Of a stretch of DNA of 5,406 bases, positions 4,979 to 5,406 are shown piece by piece. The translations under genes and the position numbers were made by a program. Position 1 is the first letter of the stretch; every line of letters begins with the position of its first letter. The stretch lies in the NCBI GenBank assembly GCA_031255355.1, contig JAIRSR010000013.1:1-5406 (forward strand), given 5' to 3'. The DNA is from Clostridiales bacterium. GTDB lineage: Bacteria > Bacillota > Clostridia > Monoglobales > Firm-18. The notes under the pieces are model-generated. The model saw only the letters and a list, made by a program, of their open reading frames with translations. It was not told the origin of the DNA and did no database searches.

Positions 4979-5406
4979 ATGAGCAGTTATCAACAAATGA
5001 AAGCCGACCACAGGGCAGAAATCAGCGCGTTCCCAATGTTTTTCGCGTTCGATGAGAAGCAATTTTACGAGGGGATGTCAAAGCTGGGGCTTGCGCCGGA
5101 TGACACCGACAAAATCTGCAAGCTCGGTTCTATGGGCGGTTTTCTGCGAAAAAGCGACGCTTCCTCGCTCCGAGAAATGTTTGACAGGCACGAAAAGGAG
5201 CTTGCGGACGCAATCGCGGCCGATCAAACCGGCGACGGGTTTACCTTCGATATGTTTATGTATGAATTGGGCAACCACGAATACACGTACACAGGGGACA
5301 CGAGCGACACACTTGACGCGCTTGGCTTTTCGGAGGATGATATGGAGAGAAACCCTGCGCTCCGGCATGGGCTGGAAAAAGCCTGCGAAGCGCAATGGGC
5401 GTGCGA
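4979..5406 (+). CDS. DUF7659-like protein, N-terminal part (cut by right edge)
   Basis: ATG 4979 lies seven bases after AGGAG (4967-4971); 142 codons are visible and the frame is open at the window edge. Residues 20-40 (MFFAFDEKQFYEGMSKLGLA), 51-72 (SMGGFLRKSD...MFDRHE) and 83-101 (QTGDGFTFDMFMYELGNHEY), then TLDALG (111-116), match a family I recall as DUF7659, common on clostridial mobile elements. The protein is acidic, soluble-looking and without signal or membrane segments. Its function is unknown; the family name is from memory. The 111-base gap with a strong hairpin before it suggests separate control from the upstream genes. Confidence 0.75.
   Translation, partial: MSSYQQMKADHRAEISAFPMFFAFDEKQFYEGMSKLGLAPDDTDKICKLGSMGGFLRKSDASSLREMFDRHEKELADAIAADQTGDGFTFDMFMYELGNHEYTYTGDTSDTLDALGFSEDDMERNPALRHGLEKACEAQWAC

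Noticed and set aside
4700..5062. 120-aa minus-strand frame with a hydrophobic stretch
   Set aside because: It spans the 69-aa gene, the leader hairpin and the start of the DUF7659-like gene, each supported on the plus strand by a ribosome site.
1..5406. CRISPR arrays, tRNA or rRNA genes, insertion sequences, att core repeats
   Set aside because: No regularly spaced repeats, no tRNA cloverleaf, no transposase or terminal inverted repeats, and no long direct repeat usable as an att pair were seen within the window.

Overview
This window looks like the left part of an integrated mobile element (integrative conjugative or mobilisable element, or a related prophage-like island) in a Bacillota host, most likely Clostridia or Negativicutes. 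The grounds are strong AGGAGG-type ribosome sites, sigma-A promoters, U-tract terminators, a Gram-positive type tyrosine integrase, and accessory genes of kinds recurrent in gut clostridial elements. The genes are GC-rich with GTG starts allowed. The intergenic region next to the integrase is strongly A+T-rich. The species cannot be named from sequence alone.

Layout. Positions 1-264 (minus strand) hold the first 88 codons of a tyrosine integrase cut by the left edge. Positions 265-628 are an A+T-rich divergent control region with a good integrase promoter, an overlapping plus-strand promoter-like sequence, and short direct and inverted repeats. A consensus promoter (629-658) then starts a long rightward leader. 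Its first ~160 nt fold into two compact hairpins and an intrinsic terminator (768-826). A 13-codon leader ORF (861-902) follows, whose stop codon lies at the base of a second terminator (901-966). Only then does the rightward gene series begin.

Rightward genes: a 270-aa membrane-anchored protein of unknown function (998-1810), a DUF932 protein (1824-2897), a 260-aa protein with a conserved-looking four-cysteine motif (2919-3701), a third terminator (3717-3765), a 41-aa protein (3781-3906) overlapping by ATGA a 172-aa degenerate sigma-70-like protein (3903-4421), a 74-aa conserved-type protein (4414-4638), a 69-aa basic membrane-associated protein (4658-4867), a large 5'-UTR hairpin (4905-4950), and the start of a DUF7659-like protein (4979-end).

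How it may work together. The integrase would move the element. The DUF932 plus Cys4 pair is plausibly a DNA-processing module, possibly annealing or ssDNA binding. The sigma-like protein may control element genes. The most interesting signal is the transcription architecture: one strong promoter followed by three co-directional intrinsic terminators, two of them lying just ahead of a gene's ribosome site with no clear new promoter between. That fits attenuation or processive antitermination, with the 665-826 RNA as a candidate regulator. Both the RNA and the antitermination role are inferences from structure and layout.
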